Source: Marinobacter sp. LA51
Lineage (GTDB): Bacteria > Pseudomonadota > Gammaproteobacteria > Pseudomonadales > Oleiphilaceae
Assembly (NCBI RefSeq): GCF_030297175.1
Contig: NZ_AP028070.1
Location: forward strand, 558,001 to 622,000
Length of the DNA stretch: 64,000 nucleotides
Reading direction: 5' to 3'
The notes below the pieces were generated by a model. That model saw nothing but the letters and a program-made list of their open reading frames with translations, ran no database searches and was not told where the DNA came from. Positions 54,625-64,000 of the stretch are shown here, piece by piece. The number at the start of each line of letters is the position of its first letter. Positions within the stretch are counted from its first letter, which is position 1. The position numbers and the translations under genes were made by a program.

Positions 54625-55356
54625 ATGAACTTTCCCGAACCCCTGGTCGAAGGGCGCCTGATTCGCCGTTATAAACGCTTCCTGGCGGACGTGCGTCTGC
54701 CGGACGGAAGCGAGGTGACCGCCCACTGTCCGAACACTGGTTCCATGCTGGGCTGCCAGCCCGAGGATGCCCGGGTTTGGCTGAGTCGAAGCGACAATCC
54801 CAAACGTAAACTGGCCTATACCTGGGAGCTGGTGGAGACTTCGCCAGGCATGCTGGCCTGCATCAACACCGCGCGTCCCAACGCCCAGGCTCGGGCCGCA
54901 GTCGAGAGTCGCGTAGTGGTGGAGCTGGCGGGTTACCCGGAGTGCCGGGCGGAAGTAAAATACGGCGATGAAAAGAGTCGTATCGATCTCCTGCTGACTG
55001 GCCACGACCATCAGCCGGACGCCTGGGTGGAAGTGAAAAACGTCACCCTGGCAGAAACTGATCAGGGCTTCTTTCCCGATGCGGTCACTACCCGAGGTCA
55101 GAAGCACCTGCGGGAGCTGATGGCCCAGGTGGCCCGGGGAGACCGGGCGGTGTTGTTTTTTGTGGTGAATCACACCGGCATACAGACTGTGCGCCCAGCC
55201 GATCACATTGATCCGACCTATGGGCAGTTGCTGCGGGAAGCCTGTGATGCCGGAGTTGAGGTGATTGCCTACCGAGCCGGCCTGGCCACCGATAGCGGCG
55301 ATCCTTCCGGAAAGATGACGTTGACCGAGTCGGTGCCGGTTATTCTGGAAGTCTGA
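54625..55356 (+). CDS. sfsA: Sugar fermentation stimulation protein SfsA
   Basis: A 243-residue protein starting [22 protein letters not shown], with GGAG six bases upstream; an in-frame TTG five codons earlier is rejected. It has the conserved [12 protein letters not shown] and the PD-(D/E)XK-like nuclease core ([11 protein letters not shown]). Proposed DNA-binding role in sugar metabolism; function remains uncertain. The 3' end overlaps the Rieske gene by 17 nt. Confidence 0.93.
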   Translation: MNFPEPLVEGRLIRRYKRFLADVRLPDGSEVTAHCPNTGSMLGCQPEDARVWLSRSDNPKRKLAYTWELVETSPGMLACINTARPNAQARAAVESRVVVELAGYPECRAEVKYGDEKSRIDLLLTGHDHQPDAWVEVKNVTLAETDQGFFPDAVTTRGQKHLRELMAQVARGDRAVLFFVVNHTGIQTVRPADHIDPTYGQLLREACDAGVEVIAYRAGLATDSGDPSGKMTLTESVPVILEV

Positions 55357-55720
55357 TCTGAATGGCACCGCTCTCAATCCGAAGGTCGAGAGCGGTCAGG
55401 GCATCGCCCTGGCAAGGGCCTGCGATGCACTCGCCGGTGCCCGGTTTAAAAAGGGCGCCGTGAGTGGAGCACTGAATGAACAGGTTGTCGGCGTCCATGA
55501 ACTTGCCGGGCATCCAGTTCAATTCAATGCCCAGATGCGGGCATTGATTAACGTAGGCCTGGGGTTGGCCATCGTGCAATAACAGGAAGCCGGTCAGCGG
55601 CATGGCCCCCGGTTCGGGGGCTGGCCGCTGGATGCGAAATTCCACGGGTTGTCCCGGCTGAAGCTCATCCTGCTGGCAAACGGTTTGCCACTGGCCGCTG
55701 TCTGGTGCCGTTTTCGCCAA
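55340..55720 (-). CDS. Rieske 2Fe-2S domain protein
   Basis: A 126-residue single-domain ferredoxin. The cluster ligands are Cys60, His62 (CPHLG) and Cys84, His87 (CSTHG). There is no membrane helix or signal peptide, so it is probably a soluble electron carrier. No oxygenase or partner is adjacent. It lies upstream of, and convergent with, sfsA; physiological partner unknown. Confidence 0.88.
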   Translation of the reverse strand: MAKTAPDSGQWQTVCQQDELQPGQPVEFRIQRPAPEPGAMPLTGFLLLHDGQPQAYVNQCPHLGIELNWMPGKFMDADNLFIQCSTHGALFKPGTGECIAGPCQGDALTALDLRIESGAIQIRLPE

Positions 55721-55757
55721 GGTGTTCCTCCCGCTATTCAGTATGTGTCGGTGGGTG

Positions 55758-57335
55758 TCAGCGCGGGGTCAGGCCGAAATGCTGGCGGATCCGATCGGCG
55801 ACCGCCTCGGCCACGTGTTCCTGATCCGTCTGCAAGTGGATGGTATGGCTGCGCTCTACCTGAGTTAAGGGCTCGTACCAGGTTTGTTGCTCGTCCAGCA
55901 GCTCTTCAGTGGCTTCCGAAGCGTCGCCGCTCCGGTTCCGAATCCATTTCCGGCGCAATTCCTCAGGGGCATCGCAGTGCAGCAGTGCGAAAGGCACCGC
56001 CAGGTCCTCGGCGACATCGGCGAACAGCGAACGCTCACGCTCCTTCAGGCATGCCGCATCCACCACTACCGGCATGCCCGCCGCCAGCAGCTGACCGGCC
56101 AATGTCGCCAGTCGTTGGTATGTTTGCTCATTGGCTTCCTCAGTGTAGAGGTTGCCTCCGGTGGGTGACTTGCTGCTCTCCAGCGGCGCAAGCCCATGCA
56201 TGCGTTTACGCTCAACGTCGGAGCGCAACCGGATCAGTCCGAGGTCACCCGCCATCGCCGAGCAGACAACGGATTTGCCGCTGGCCGACAGGCCGGTGGT
56301 CGTCAGAAGGTAAGGGTTGGGGATAGTGCTGTAGTCTTCCGCCAGTTGGGCATAATCCCGGTAACGCTGATGCAGGCTGGCCTTCTCATCGTCGCTGAGG
56401 GCGGGATTGCCCAGGGTAAACAGAGCGATCTTGGCGCGAACCATGGCCCGGTAGGCCTTGTACAGCGGCAACAGGGGCAGGGCTTCGAAGTCGTCCCGAT
56501 ACTCCAGGTAGGTGTTCAGGACCAGGTTCGCCAGCGCCTCTTCCTGCCGGGATTCCAGATCCATCAGCAGGAACGCGAGATCGTTGATGACATCGATCCA
56601 GCGGAATGGCTCATTGAACTCGATGCAGTCGAAGACCGTGACCTTGCCGTCGTAGCTGGTGATATTGGCCAGGTGCAGGTCACCATGGCATTCCCGCACC
56701 AGTCCCTTGGCACGGCGCTCGGCGATCAGCTCTCGGTGGCGCTCGAAGGTGGTTTCGGTCCAGGCCTCTAGGTTGTCGAGCTGGGCCAGCAGGGTTTTAT
56801 CGTCAATCATCGGCCGGATTTGGTCGAAGTTCTCCTGCATGGCTGCGTAAACAGCTTCCGGCGTCCCCAGCGGCTTGTCCTCAGGCACCGGTGGCAACTG
56901 TTCGTGGAAGCCTGCAACCTGCCGGGCCAGATCAGTCAGGGCCTCGGGCGCCAGCTCACCCTGTTCCTGCAGGCGATCAAACAGCTGATCCTGGCTGAAC
57001 TGACGCATTTTAATCACGTATTCGAAGGCTTCGCCGGAGCCCCCCAGTACGGGCTGTTCGGGGCTGCCGGTGATGGGCAGAACCTCCAGGTACAACGGCT
57101 CGGCCAGACGGCGGTTCAGGCGCAGCTCTTCCTCACAAAAGTGCTTGCGGCGGGCCAGTGTTGAGAAGTCCAGGAAGCCGAAATCCATGGGTTTCTTGAT
57201 CTTGTAGGCAAACTCACCGGTCAGTATGACCTGGGAAATGTGAGTTTCGATGACGTGAAATTCATGAACCGGGTGCGGGTACAGGTCGGAATTCTGCATT
57301 GCCTGAACCAGCGTGCCTGGGGAAGTCTCGCTCAC
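55758..57335 (-). CDS. Fusion of an aminoglycoside phosphotransferase-like kinase and a P-loop kinase domain
   Basis: A 525-residue protein. The N-terminal half is an APH-type kinase fold with the catalytic HGDLHLAN at 217-224 and the metal-binding FDCIEFNEPF. The C-terminal half begins at GLSASGKS (Walker A, 348-355) and resembles zeta-toxin/gluconate-kinase P-loop proteins. The fused family is widespread in proteobacteria and its substrate is unknown; no drug resistance is implied. Confidence 0.85.
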   Translation of the reverse strand: MSETSPGTLVQAMQNSDLYPHPVHEFHVIETHISQVILTGEFAYKIKKPMDFGFLDFSTLARRKHFCEEELRLNRRLAEPLYLEVLPITGSPEQPVLGGSGEAFEYVIKMRQFSQDQLFDRLQEQGELAPEALTDLARQVAGFHEQLPPVPEDKPLGTPEAVYAAMQENFDQIRPMIDDKTLLAQLDNLEAWTETTFERHRELIAERRAKGLVRECHGDLHLANITSYDGKVTVFDCIEFNEPFRWIDVINDLAFLLMDLESRQEEALANLVLNTYLEYRDDFEALPLLPLYKAYRAMVRAKIALFTLGNPALSDDEKASLHQRYRDYAQLAEDYSTIPNPYLLTTTGLSASGKSVVCSAMAGDLGLIRLRSDVERKRMHGLAPLESSKSPTGGNLYTEEANEQTYQRLATLAGQLLAAGMPVVVDAACLKERERSLFADVAEDLAVPFALLHCDAPEELRRKWIRNRSGDASEATEELLDEQQTWYEPLTQVERSHTIHLQTDQEHVAEAVADRIRQHFGLTPR

Positions 57336-57478
57336 AGTGTGCTCCTAAAATGCTATGGGCTGCCATGGACAGTGCCCTGGAAAACGTCCTGAACCTATTG
57401 AATTCTCTGGTCCCACTATAACGGGCGGATTACAGAAATAACACACAGTTGGCCTGCCTTTGGAGCGATCGCCTTCGG

Positions 57479-57484
57479 TATAAT
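57479..57484 (+). promoter_or_regulatory. Consensus -10 box immediately before mrcB
   Basis: A perfect TATAAT ends 6 nt before the mrcB ATG. If used, transcription would start at about the A of ATG, giving a leaderless mRNA. No -35 at standard spacing is seen (best options TTGGCC or TTGGAG at 24 or 13 nt). Confidence 0.4.
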
Positions 57485-57490
57485 CGGCCC

Positions 57491-59821
57491 ATGAAAAAAT
57501 CGACCCCTTCTTCCAAGCGCAACAGAAAAACACCCCGTAAATCACCAAGAAACGGTCGCCGCCCGTGGTTCTGGCGGTTCGTCTTTCGGGCCGGCGCCAT
57601 AGGCCTGGTCCTGCTGGCAGGATGGACGGTCTACCTTGATGCCGTCGTTACCTCACGTTTCGAGGGCCGCCGTTTTGAAGTGCCGTCGCGGGTGTATGCC
57701 CGCCCACTGGAGCTTTATGACGGCGCCAGCATCAGCGCCAGCGCCCTGGAGCGGGAGCTGGAATTGTCTGGATTCCGTAAGGGCGATGGTTCGCGGGCCG
57801 GTACCTATCAGCGCAGCGGCGGGCGTTTTGTCATCAGCACCCGGGGCTTCCGGTTCCCGGATGGAAAAGAGTCCAGGCGCCGGCTGGCACTTACCGTGTA
57901 CCGGGACCGGGTCGAGAAGTTCTCGGTGCTGAGCGGCGACGCTTCGCCCATCGTCCGGCTGGAGCCGGCGCAGATCGGTGGCATCTATCCGTCTCACAAG
58001 GAAGACCGGATTCTGGTACAGCTGGAGGAAGTGCCGGCCCTGCTGCCGACCACTCTGATGGCGGTCGAGGATCGTAACTTTTTTGATCACGCCGGCATCG
58101 CGCCGTTGTCCATTGCCCGGGCGATGCTCGCTAACATTCGCGCCGGCGAGATTGTTCAGGGCGGCAGCACCCTGACCCAGCAGCTGGTGAAAAACTTCTT
58201 CCTGACCCGGGACCAAACCCTGGTGCGCAAGGGCAACGAAGCCTTGATGTCGCTGCTGCTGGAGCTGCACTACGAGAAAGGTGACATCCTTGAGACCTAC
58301 CTGAATGAGGTGTACCTGGGGCAGGCGGGAACCCGCAGCATCAATGGCTTTGGCCTGGCCAGTCAGTTCTATTTCGGGGAATCTCTGCGTGACCTGCAAG
58401 AGCATCAGATCGCCCTGTTGGTGGGCATGGTCAAGGGGCCCAGTTACTACAACCCCCGCCGCCATCCGGAGCGCGCCACCAAACGCCGCAATCTGGTGCT
58501 ATCGGAGATGGAAGAGGCCGGTCTGATCGATTCGGTGCGGGCCGCCAAGGCCAGGGGCAAGCCGCTTGGCGTCAGTGCCCGTCCGTCATACTCGGAGAAC
58601 CGATACCCGGCCTACATCGATCTGGTTCGCCGCCACCTGGCCCGGGATTACCGGGAAGAGGACCTGCGCAGCGAAGGTCTGCGAATCTTCACCACCCTGA
58701 ATCCGGCCATTCAGAACGCGGCCGAGTATGCGGTGACCGACACCCTGAGCCGGCTGGCCAGTGGTGAAACCCGCAAGGCGCTGGAGGCCGCCATGGTGGT
58801 CACCGCGAAAGACAGCGGTGAGGTGCTGGCCCTGGTAGGAGGTCGCGATCCACAATACGCCGGCTTCAACCGGGCGCTGGATGCCAATCGTCCTATTGGC
58901 TCTCTGATCAAGCCGTTCATCTATCTGGCCGCCCTGGAGCAGCCAGAGCGGTATACCTTGATTACCCCGGTGCTGGACAAATCCTTCACCCTGGAATTTG
59001 ACGACGGCCGGCGCTGGCAGCCGAAAAACTATGACAAGACCGAGCGCGGGGAAGTGCCGCTGCACGAGGCCCTGTCTCATTCCTACAACCTGCCGGCGGT
59101 GCGGGTCGGATTGGATATCGGCGTGGATGTGGTCAAGGACACATTGCAGGCGTTCGGGGTAACGTCCTCGATCTCAGAGTACCCGTCCATGCTACTGGGC
59201 TCGGTAACCATGAACCCGGTAACCGTGGCGCAGATGTATCAGGGCCTGGCGACTTCCGGCTTCAACACGCCGCTTCGCACCATTCGCGAAGTGACCGATG
59301 CTGGCGGGGAAGCCCTGTCCCGGTACAGCCTGGAAGTGGACCAGGTTGCCGATCCGGCCGCGGTGCACCTGGTGCAATACGCCATGCAGGAAACGATGCA
59401 GGAAGGTACCGGCAAGTCCGCTTATTACACGGTGCCCGAGGAACTGACGCTGGCGGGTAAAACCGGCACCACCGATGATGGCCGGGATTCCTGGTTTGCC
59501 GGCTTCAGTGGGGATTTGCTGGCGGTGTCCTGGGTCGGCCGGGATGATAACGGCCCGACGTCGCTCACTGGTGCCAGTGGCGCACTGCCGGTCTGGTCCC
59601 GGTTCATGGCCCAGGTGCCCCAGCACAGCTTCTCGCCAGTGGTCCCGGATGGCGTGCAGTACCAGTGGGTGAACGCCGAGCGCCAGGCGTTGACCAAGGA
59701 GCATTGCAATGGAGCACGGCTGGTACCACTGATTTCCGGCAGCGAACCCACCCAGACGGTGTCCTGTTCTGGTAACCTGCAGCGGCAAATTGAAGGCTGG
59801 TTTGAGGGACTGTTCCGATGA
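57491..59821 (+). CDS. mrcB: Bifunctional penicillin-binding protein 1B
   Basis: A 776-residue class A PBP. The basic cytoplasmic N-terminus (MKKSTPSSKRNRKTPRK) is followed by one membrane helix near 38-58. The GT51 glycosyltransferase has catalytic Glu193 in VEDRNFFDHAGI and GGSTLTQQLVKNFFL. The transpeptidase has active-site Ser471 in GSLIKPF, the SYN-type motif (SHSYNLP) and KTGTT at 657-661. It polymerises and crosslinks peptidoglycan in the periplasm. No Shine-Dalgarno precedes the ATG. The next gene overlaps by 4 nt. Confidence 0.95.
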   Translation: MKKSTPSSKRNRKTPRKSPRNGRRPWFWRFVFRAGAIGLVLLAGWTVYLDAVVTSRFEGRRFEVPSRVYARPLELYDGASISASALERELELSGFRKGDGSRAGTYQRSGGRFVISTRGFRFPDGKESRRRLALTVYRDRVEKFSVLSGDASPIVRLEPAQIGGIYPSHKEDRILVQLEEVPALLPTTLMAVEDRNFFDHAGIAPLSIARAMLANIRAGEIVQGGSTLTQQLVKNFFLTRDQTLVRKGNEALMSLLLELHYEKGDILETYLNEVYLGQAGTRSINGFGLASQFYFGESLRDLQEHQIALLVGMVKGPSYYNPRRHPERATKRRNLVLSEMEEAGLIDSVRAAKARGKPLGVSARPSYSENRYPAYIDLVRRHLARDYREEDLRSEGLRIFTTLNPAIQNAAEYAVTDTLSRLASGETRKALEAAMVVTAKDSGEVLALVGGRDPQYAGFNRALDANRPIGSLIKPFIYLAALEQPERYTLITPVLDKSFTLEFDDGRRWQPKNYDKTERGEVPLHEALSHSYNLPAVRVGLDIGVDVVKDTLQAFGVTSSISEYPSMLLGSVTMNPVTVAQMYQGLATSGFNTPLRTIREVTDAGGEALSRYSLEVDQVADPAAVHLVQYAMQETMQEGTGKSAYYTVPEELTLAGKTGTTDDGRDSWFAGFSGDLLAVSWVGRDDNGPTSLTGASGALPVWSRFMAQVPQHSFSPVVPDGVQYQWVNAERQALTKEHCNGARLVPLISGSEPTQTVSCSGNLQRQIEGWFEGLFR

Positions 59822-60393
59822 ATACGCGATTTTTAGTTTATACCGCCACTGCGGCGGCGTTTCTGGGCTTGGCGGGCTGCGCGTCCGCACCGGGTGAATC
59901 CATCTATGTGCCGGCTGGCGGCAGCAAGGCAGAGGCGCCGGAGCCACCCAAGGCCAGCAGCAAAGAGGACAAGCCCCGGGTATGGCGCAAGAGCGAGCAG
60001 CCGGACGTATCTGAACCGGCCGAGCCGGCTCCGCGCAGCAGTTCGCCCAGCTACCGGGATGCCGGCGACAGCCTGTCTCCGGCGGCCATCAGCCTGATCC
60101 GGGAATCCGATAACCTGCTGGCCCAGGGTGATGCTCCGGCGGCCATCGCCCGGCTGGAGCGGGCCCAGCGCATCGCACCGCGCTCGGCCGAGGTGTATTT
60201 CAAACTCTCGGAAGCCTACGTTGCCAGCAATCAGCTGGGTACGGCGGAGCAGTTCACCTTGAAGGGGTTGTCCCTGGCGGGCAGCGATGCGCGCCTGCAG
60301 CGTTCGGGCTGGTTGTTGCTGGCGGATATTCGCCGGGCTCGGGGTAATGTCGCAGGGGCGGATCAGGCCGAGGCGCGGGCTTCGGCGTTGTGA
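59818..60393 (+). CDS. TPR-repeat lipoprotein coupled to mrcB
   Basis: A 191-residue precursor with lipobox LAGC (Cys21). A low-complexity Pro/Glu/Lys/Ser linker (about 35-85) precedes tetratricopeptide-like helices (SAEVYFKLSEAYVASNQLGTAEQF). It overlaps mrcB by ATGA, so the two are translationally coupled. It is a candidate outer-membrane partner of PBP1B, similar in placement to the TPR lipoprotein next to mrcB in Pseudomonas; no homology to LpoB is claimed. Confidence 0.85.
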   Translation: MNTRFLVYTATAAAFLGLAGCASAPGESIYVPAGGSKAEAPEPPKASSKEDKPRVWRKSEQPDVSEPAEPAPRSSSPSYRDAGDSLSPAAISLIRESDNLLAQGDAPAAIARLERAQRIAPRSAEVYFKLSEAYVASNQLGTAEQFTLKGLSLAGSDARLQRSGWLLLADIRRARGNVAGADQAEARASAL

Positions 60394-60417
60394 CTTTCTA
60401 ACTAATCCTTTTCCAAT

Positions 60418-60452
60418 AAAAAAAAGCCCCGCAACTTTGCGGGGCTTTTTTT
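60418..60452. terminator. Bidirectional intrinsic terminator
   Basis: The stem AGCCCCGCA/TGCGGGGCT with an A-run before and a T-run after lies between the convergent TPR-lipoprotein and DUF4382 genes. Confidence 0.92.
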
Positions 60453-60472
60453 CATCGGTAGAACCAGATCTA

Positions 60473-61420
60473 TTATTCCGTTAACGGGATGGTTTCCGCC
60501 TGAGCGGTTTCACCTGCGACCACGGTAACGTTCTGGGTGCCGTCAAATTCCAGCTCATCGTCCCTTTCGTTGTCGTCTAGCTGACAGCTGTAACTGATGG
60601 TGTATTCACCCGCGGGCAGGAAGCCGGCGGTATAGGTGTAGAAGCTGGACTGATCGTCCGGTGCGACCGGAAGCACCAGTAGCGGGTTGCCGGTGTCGTT
60701 ATTTACATTGAGGTCGCTGGGCTGGACACCCGCTCCGGCGAAGACGTAGGCAGAGCCCTCGTAATTTAGAGCGCAGTCCGCCAGCGCATCTTCAGTATCG
60801 TCCTCACCACGAGTGGAGTTAATCTGCGCGTAATCCACCAGGCCGCTGATGCTGCCCACCTCCAGGTTGTTCACCAGACGCATGCTGGGCTTGAGCAGGT
60901 AATCCGCCAAGGAGCCGCCTTGCGGATCCACAATGGACTTGTGCACATCGAAATCCACCGTAAAGTCGGTCGAGGTGTCCGCGGCTACGATGAAATCGCC
61001 CTTGAGTTTGAGGCCACTCTGTTCACCCGATGGCACGGCAAGGGTATAGGTGCTGTCACCTTCGGATTCAAGCTTGACGAACGAATTGTCAGTGTCGACG
61101 ATCAGTCGCAGTTCGGTGTAGTTGCCCGCCGGCACTTCCTCATCGGTGATCAGCGGAGCGCTGACACCACCTTGCAGTTCCAGCAGGTTCTGGTCTTCAA
61201 AGCCATCCAGAGGGAAGCTGATCCAGTCGCCGTCTTCCGGCTTGAGTCGGATCTCTGTGAAGGCAACTGTCACATTGCTGAATTCCGTCGCCGGTGCGTC
61301 GGTGACCCCAAAGGATACCGTGCCCGTTTCGCCTGAATCACTGCTACTCCCGCCGCCACCGCAGGCAGCAACGCCGGCAGTCAAAGCAGAAATGCCAATA
61401 AGTCGAAGTGACCGATACAT
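60473..61420 (-). CDS. DUF4382 domain lipoprotein
   Basis: A 315-residue precursor starting MYRSLRLIGISALTAGVAAC, with GGAGG five to six bases upstream; the in-frame M at 61459 is rejected. Lipobox Cys20 is followed by a GGGGSSS linker. DUF4382 begins at about residue 33 (VSFGVTDAPATEFSNVTVAFTEIRLK) and includes QNLLELQGG and GNYTELRLIVD. It is acidic and surface- or periplasm-facing; function unknown. It is downstream of the lipase gene on the same strand but separated by a strong hairpin. Confidence 0.82.
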   Translation of the reverse strand: MYRSLRLIGISALTAGVAACGGGGSSSDSGETGTVSFGVTDAPATEFSNVTVAFTEIRLKPEDGDWISFPLDGFEDQNLLELQGGVSAPLITDEEVPAGNYTELRLIVDTDNSFVKLESEGDSTYTLAVPSGEQSGLKLKGDFIVAADTSTDFTVDFDVHKSIVDPQGGSLADYLLKPSMRLVNNLEVGSISGLVDYAQINSTRGEDDTEDALADCALNYEGSAYVFAGAGVQPSDLNVNNDTGNPLLVLPVAPDDQSSFYTYTAGFLPAGEYTISYSCQLDDNERDDELEFDGTQNVTVVAGETAQAETIPLTE

Positions 61421-61552
61421 ATAAACCTCCTCAATCCGTCCAAAGAAAATCACCGACAAGAAATGAGTGCCGATTCTTCCTTTTACTCTAGCGACATGTT
61501 GGAGGGATAGGTAGGAGTGTTAAGCAAATGTAACAGGCAGGATAGGTTGAAG

Positions 61553-61575
61553 GCCGGGTCGTGAGACGACCCGGC
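61553..61575 (-). terminator. Hairpin after the lipase gene
   Basis: A perfect 10-bp GC-rich stem GCCGGGTCGT/ACGACCCGGC with a 3-nt loop lies 17 nt beyond the stop. The minus strand has only a poor T tract after it. Confidence 0.6.
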
Positions 61576-61591
61576 GAGTTCTTTTATTGGT

Positions 61592-62554
<963 letters not shown>

Positions 62555-62651
62555 CCCCGACGGGCTGGGTACTGCTGTGCATCCGTGCGCTGACTACGTT
62601 GTTGTGATTGTTGAGTCGTTACCGTCAGAGCATCTCTAGTGAGATGTGACC

Positions 62652-62681
62652 ATAATTTGATCAGCGTGGTGTGTAAGTCAA
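62652..62681 (-). promoter_or_regulatory. Candidate sigma70 promoter of the lipase gene
   Basis: On the minus strand TTGACT (62676-62681) and AATTAT (62652-62657) are 18 nt apart. The predicted start near 62645 leaves a leader of about 130 nt. Confidence 0.5.
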
Positions 62682-62717
62682 TGGCGCAGGACGAGGGAGC
62701 GGCGAGTTCTGGGGCGG

Positions 62718-62735
62718 GTTGTGACACCGGTCACA
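62718..62735. promoter_or_regulatory. Consensus CRP/Vfr-type operator upstream of the lipase
   Basis: The 18-nt palindrome contains TGTGA-N6-TCACA exactly (62719-62734) plus flanking T and A. It is centred about 81 bp upstream of the predicted lipase transcription start, a usable class I activator position. Confidence 0.65.
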
Positions 62736-62811
62736 AGCATGGCCCGCGATGACACGTCGAGCGTGACGGTCATGCGGGCCGGTGCATAGGTCGCGGTTAA
62801 CGCATGGCGGG

Positions 62812-64000
<1,189 letters not shown>

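Overview
The window is a dense, high-GC chromosomal segment of a gammaproteobacterium in the Pseudomonas/Marinobacter/Alcanivorax neighbourhood. Gene order follows Pseudomonas blocks closely (yggT-proC-yggS/pilT-pilU; pyrE/crc/rph-yicC-gmk-rpoZ-spoT-ridA; oxyR-recG-HDOD; rpsU-dnaG-rpoD/tsaD-plsY-folB; panBC-folK-pcnB-crcZ-cbrB-cbrA-gluQ-dksA). Protein wording and the two FadL-type channels fit a marine hydrocarbon/lipid user such as Marinobacter; the genus is an inference. I see no prophage, insertion sequence, integrase or CRISPR array.

Layout. 1-6.7 kb: a dynamin-like GTPase cut by the left edge, yggT-proC-yggS, and the twitching ATPases pilT-pilU. 6.7-12.6 kb: a FadL porin, a small YRGQ-motif protein behind an apparent sigma54 promoter, polA with a divergent DUF2782 protein, and a phasin. 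12.6-26.1 kb: a pyrimidine/nucleotide/stringent-response block with crc, then oxyR-recG and a YbaK-HDOD fusion. 26.1-35.3 kb: the most accessory part, with a molybdopterin oxidoreductase, a large Ig-like lipoprotein paired with a second FadL-family channel, an orphan PEP-CTERM protein and tRNA-Ile2(CAU). 35.3-47.8 kb: the macromolecular-synthesis operon, tsaD, plsY, folate and pantothenate genes, pgi and pcnB. 47.8-54.5 kb: the CrcZ-like RNA, cbrB, cbrA, cbrX, gluQ and dksA. 54.5-64 kb: sfsA, a Rieske protein, a kinase/ATPase fusion, mrcB, lipoproteins, a LipA-type lipase and a truncated hemL.

The strongest non-routine result is a nearly complete catabolite-repression circuit in one window. 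The 669-nt gap between cbrB and pcnB holds a non-coding RNA of about 380 nt. It has a near-consensus sigma54 promoter, upstream GTAACA/TGTTAC repeats expected of CbrB sites, four A-rich Hfq/Crc-type motifs and an intrinsic terminator, so it is a CrcZ homologue. A Crc homologue with substituted exonuclease residues lies about 33 kb away. Matching A-rich motifs sit just upstream of the start codons of three genes here: the molybdopterin oxidoreductase, the FadL-like/Ig-lipoprotein operon and the secreted lipase. This suggests that lipid acquisition is under Hfq/Crc-CrcZ control. The lipase also has a consensus CRP/Vfr-type site. Two other genes, the YRGQ protein and the PEP-CTERM protein, have sigma54-like promoters that standard annotation would miss.
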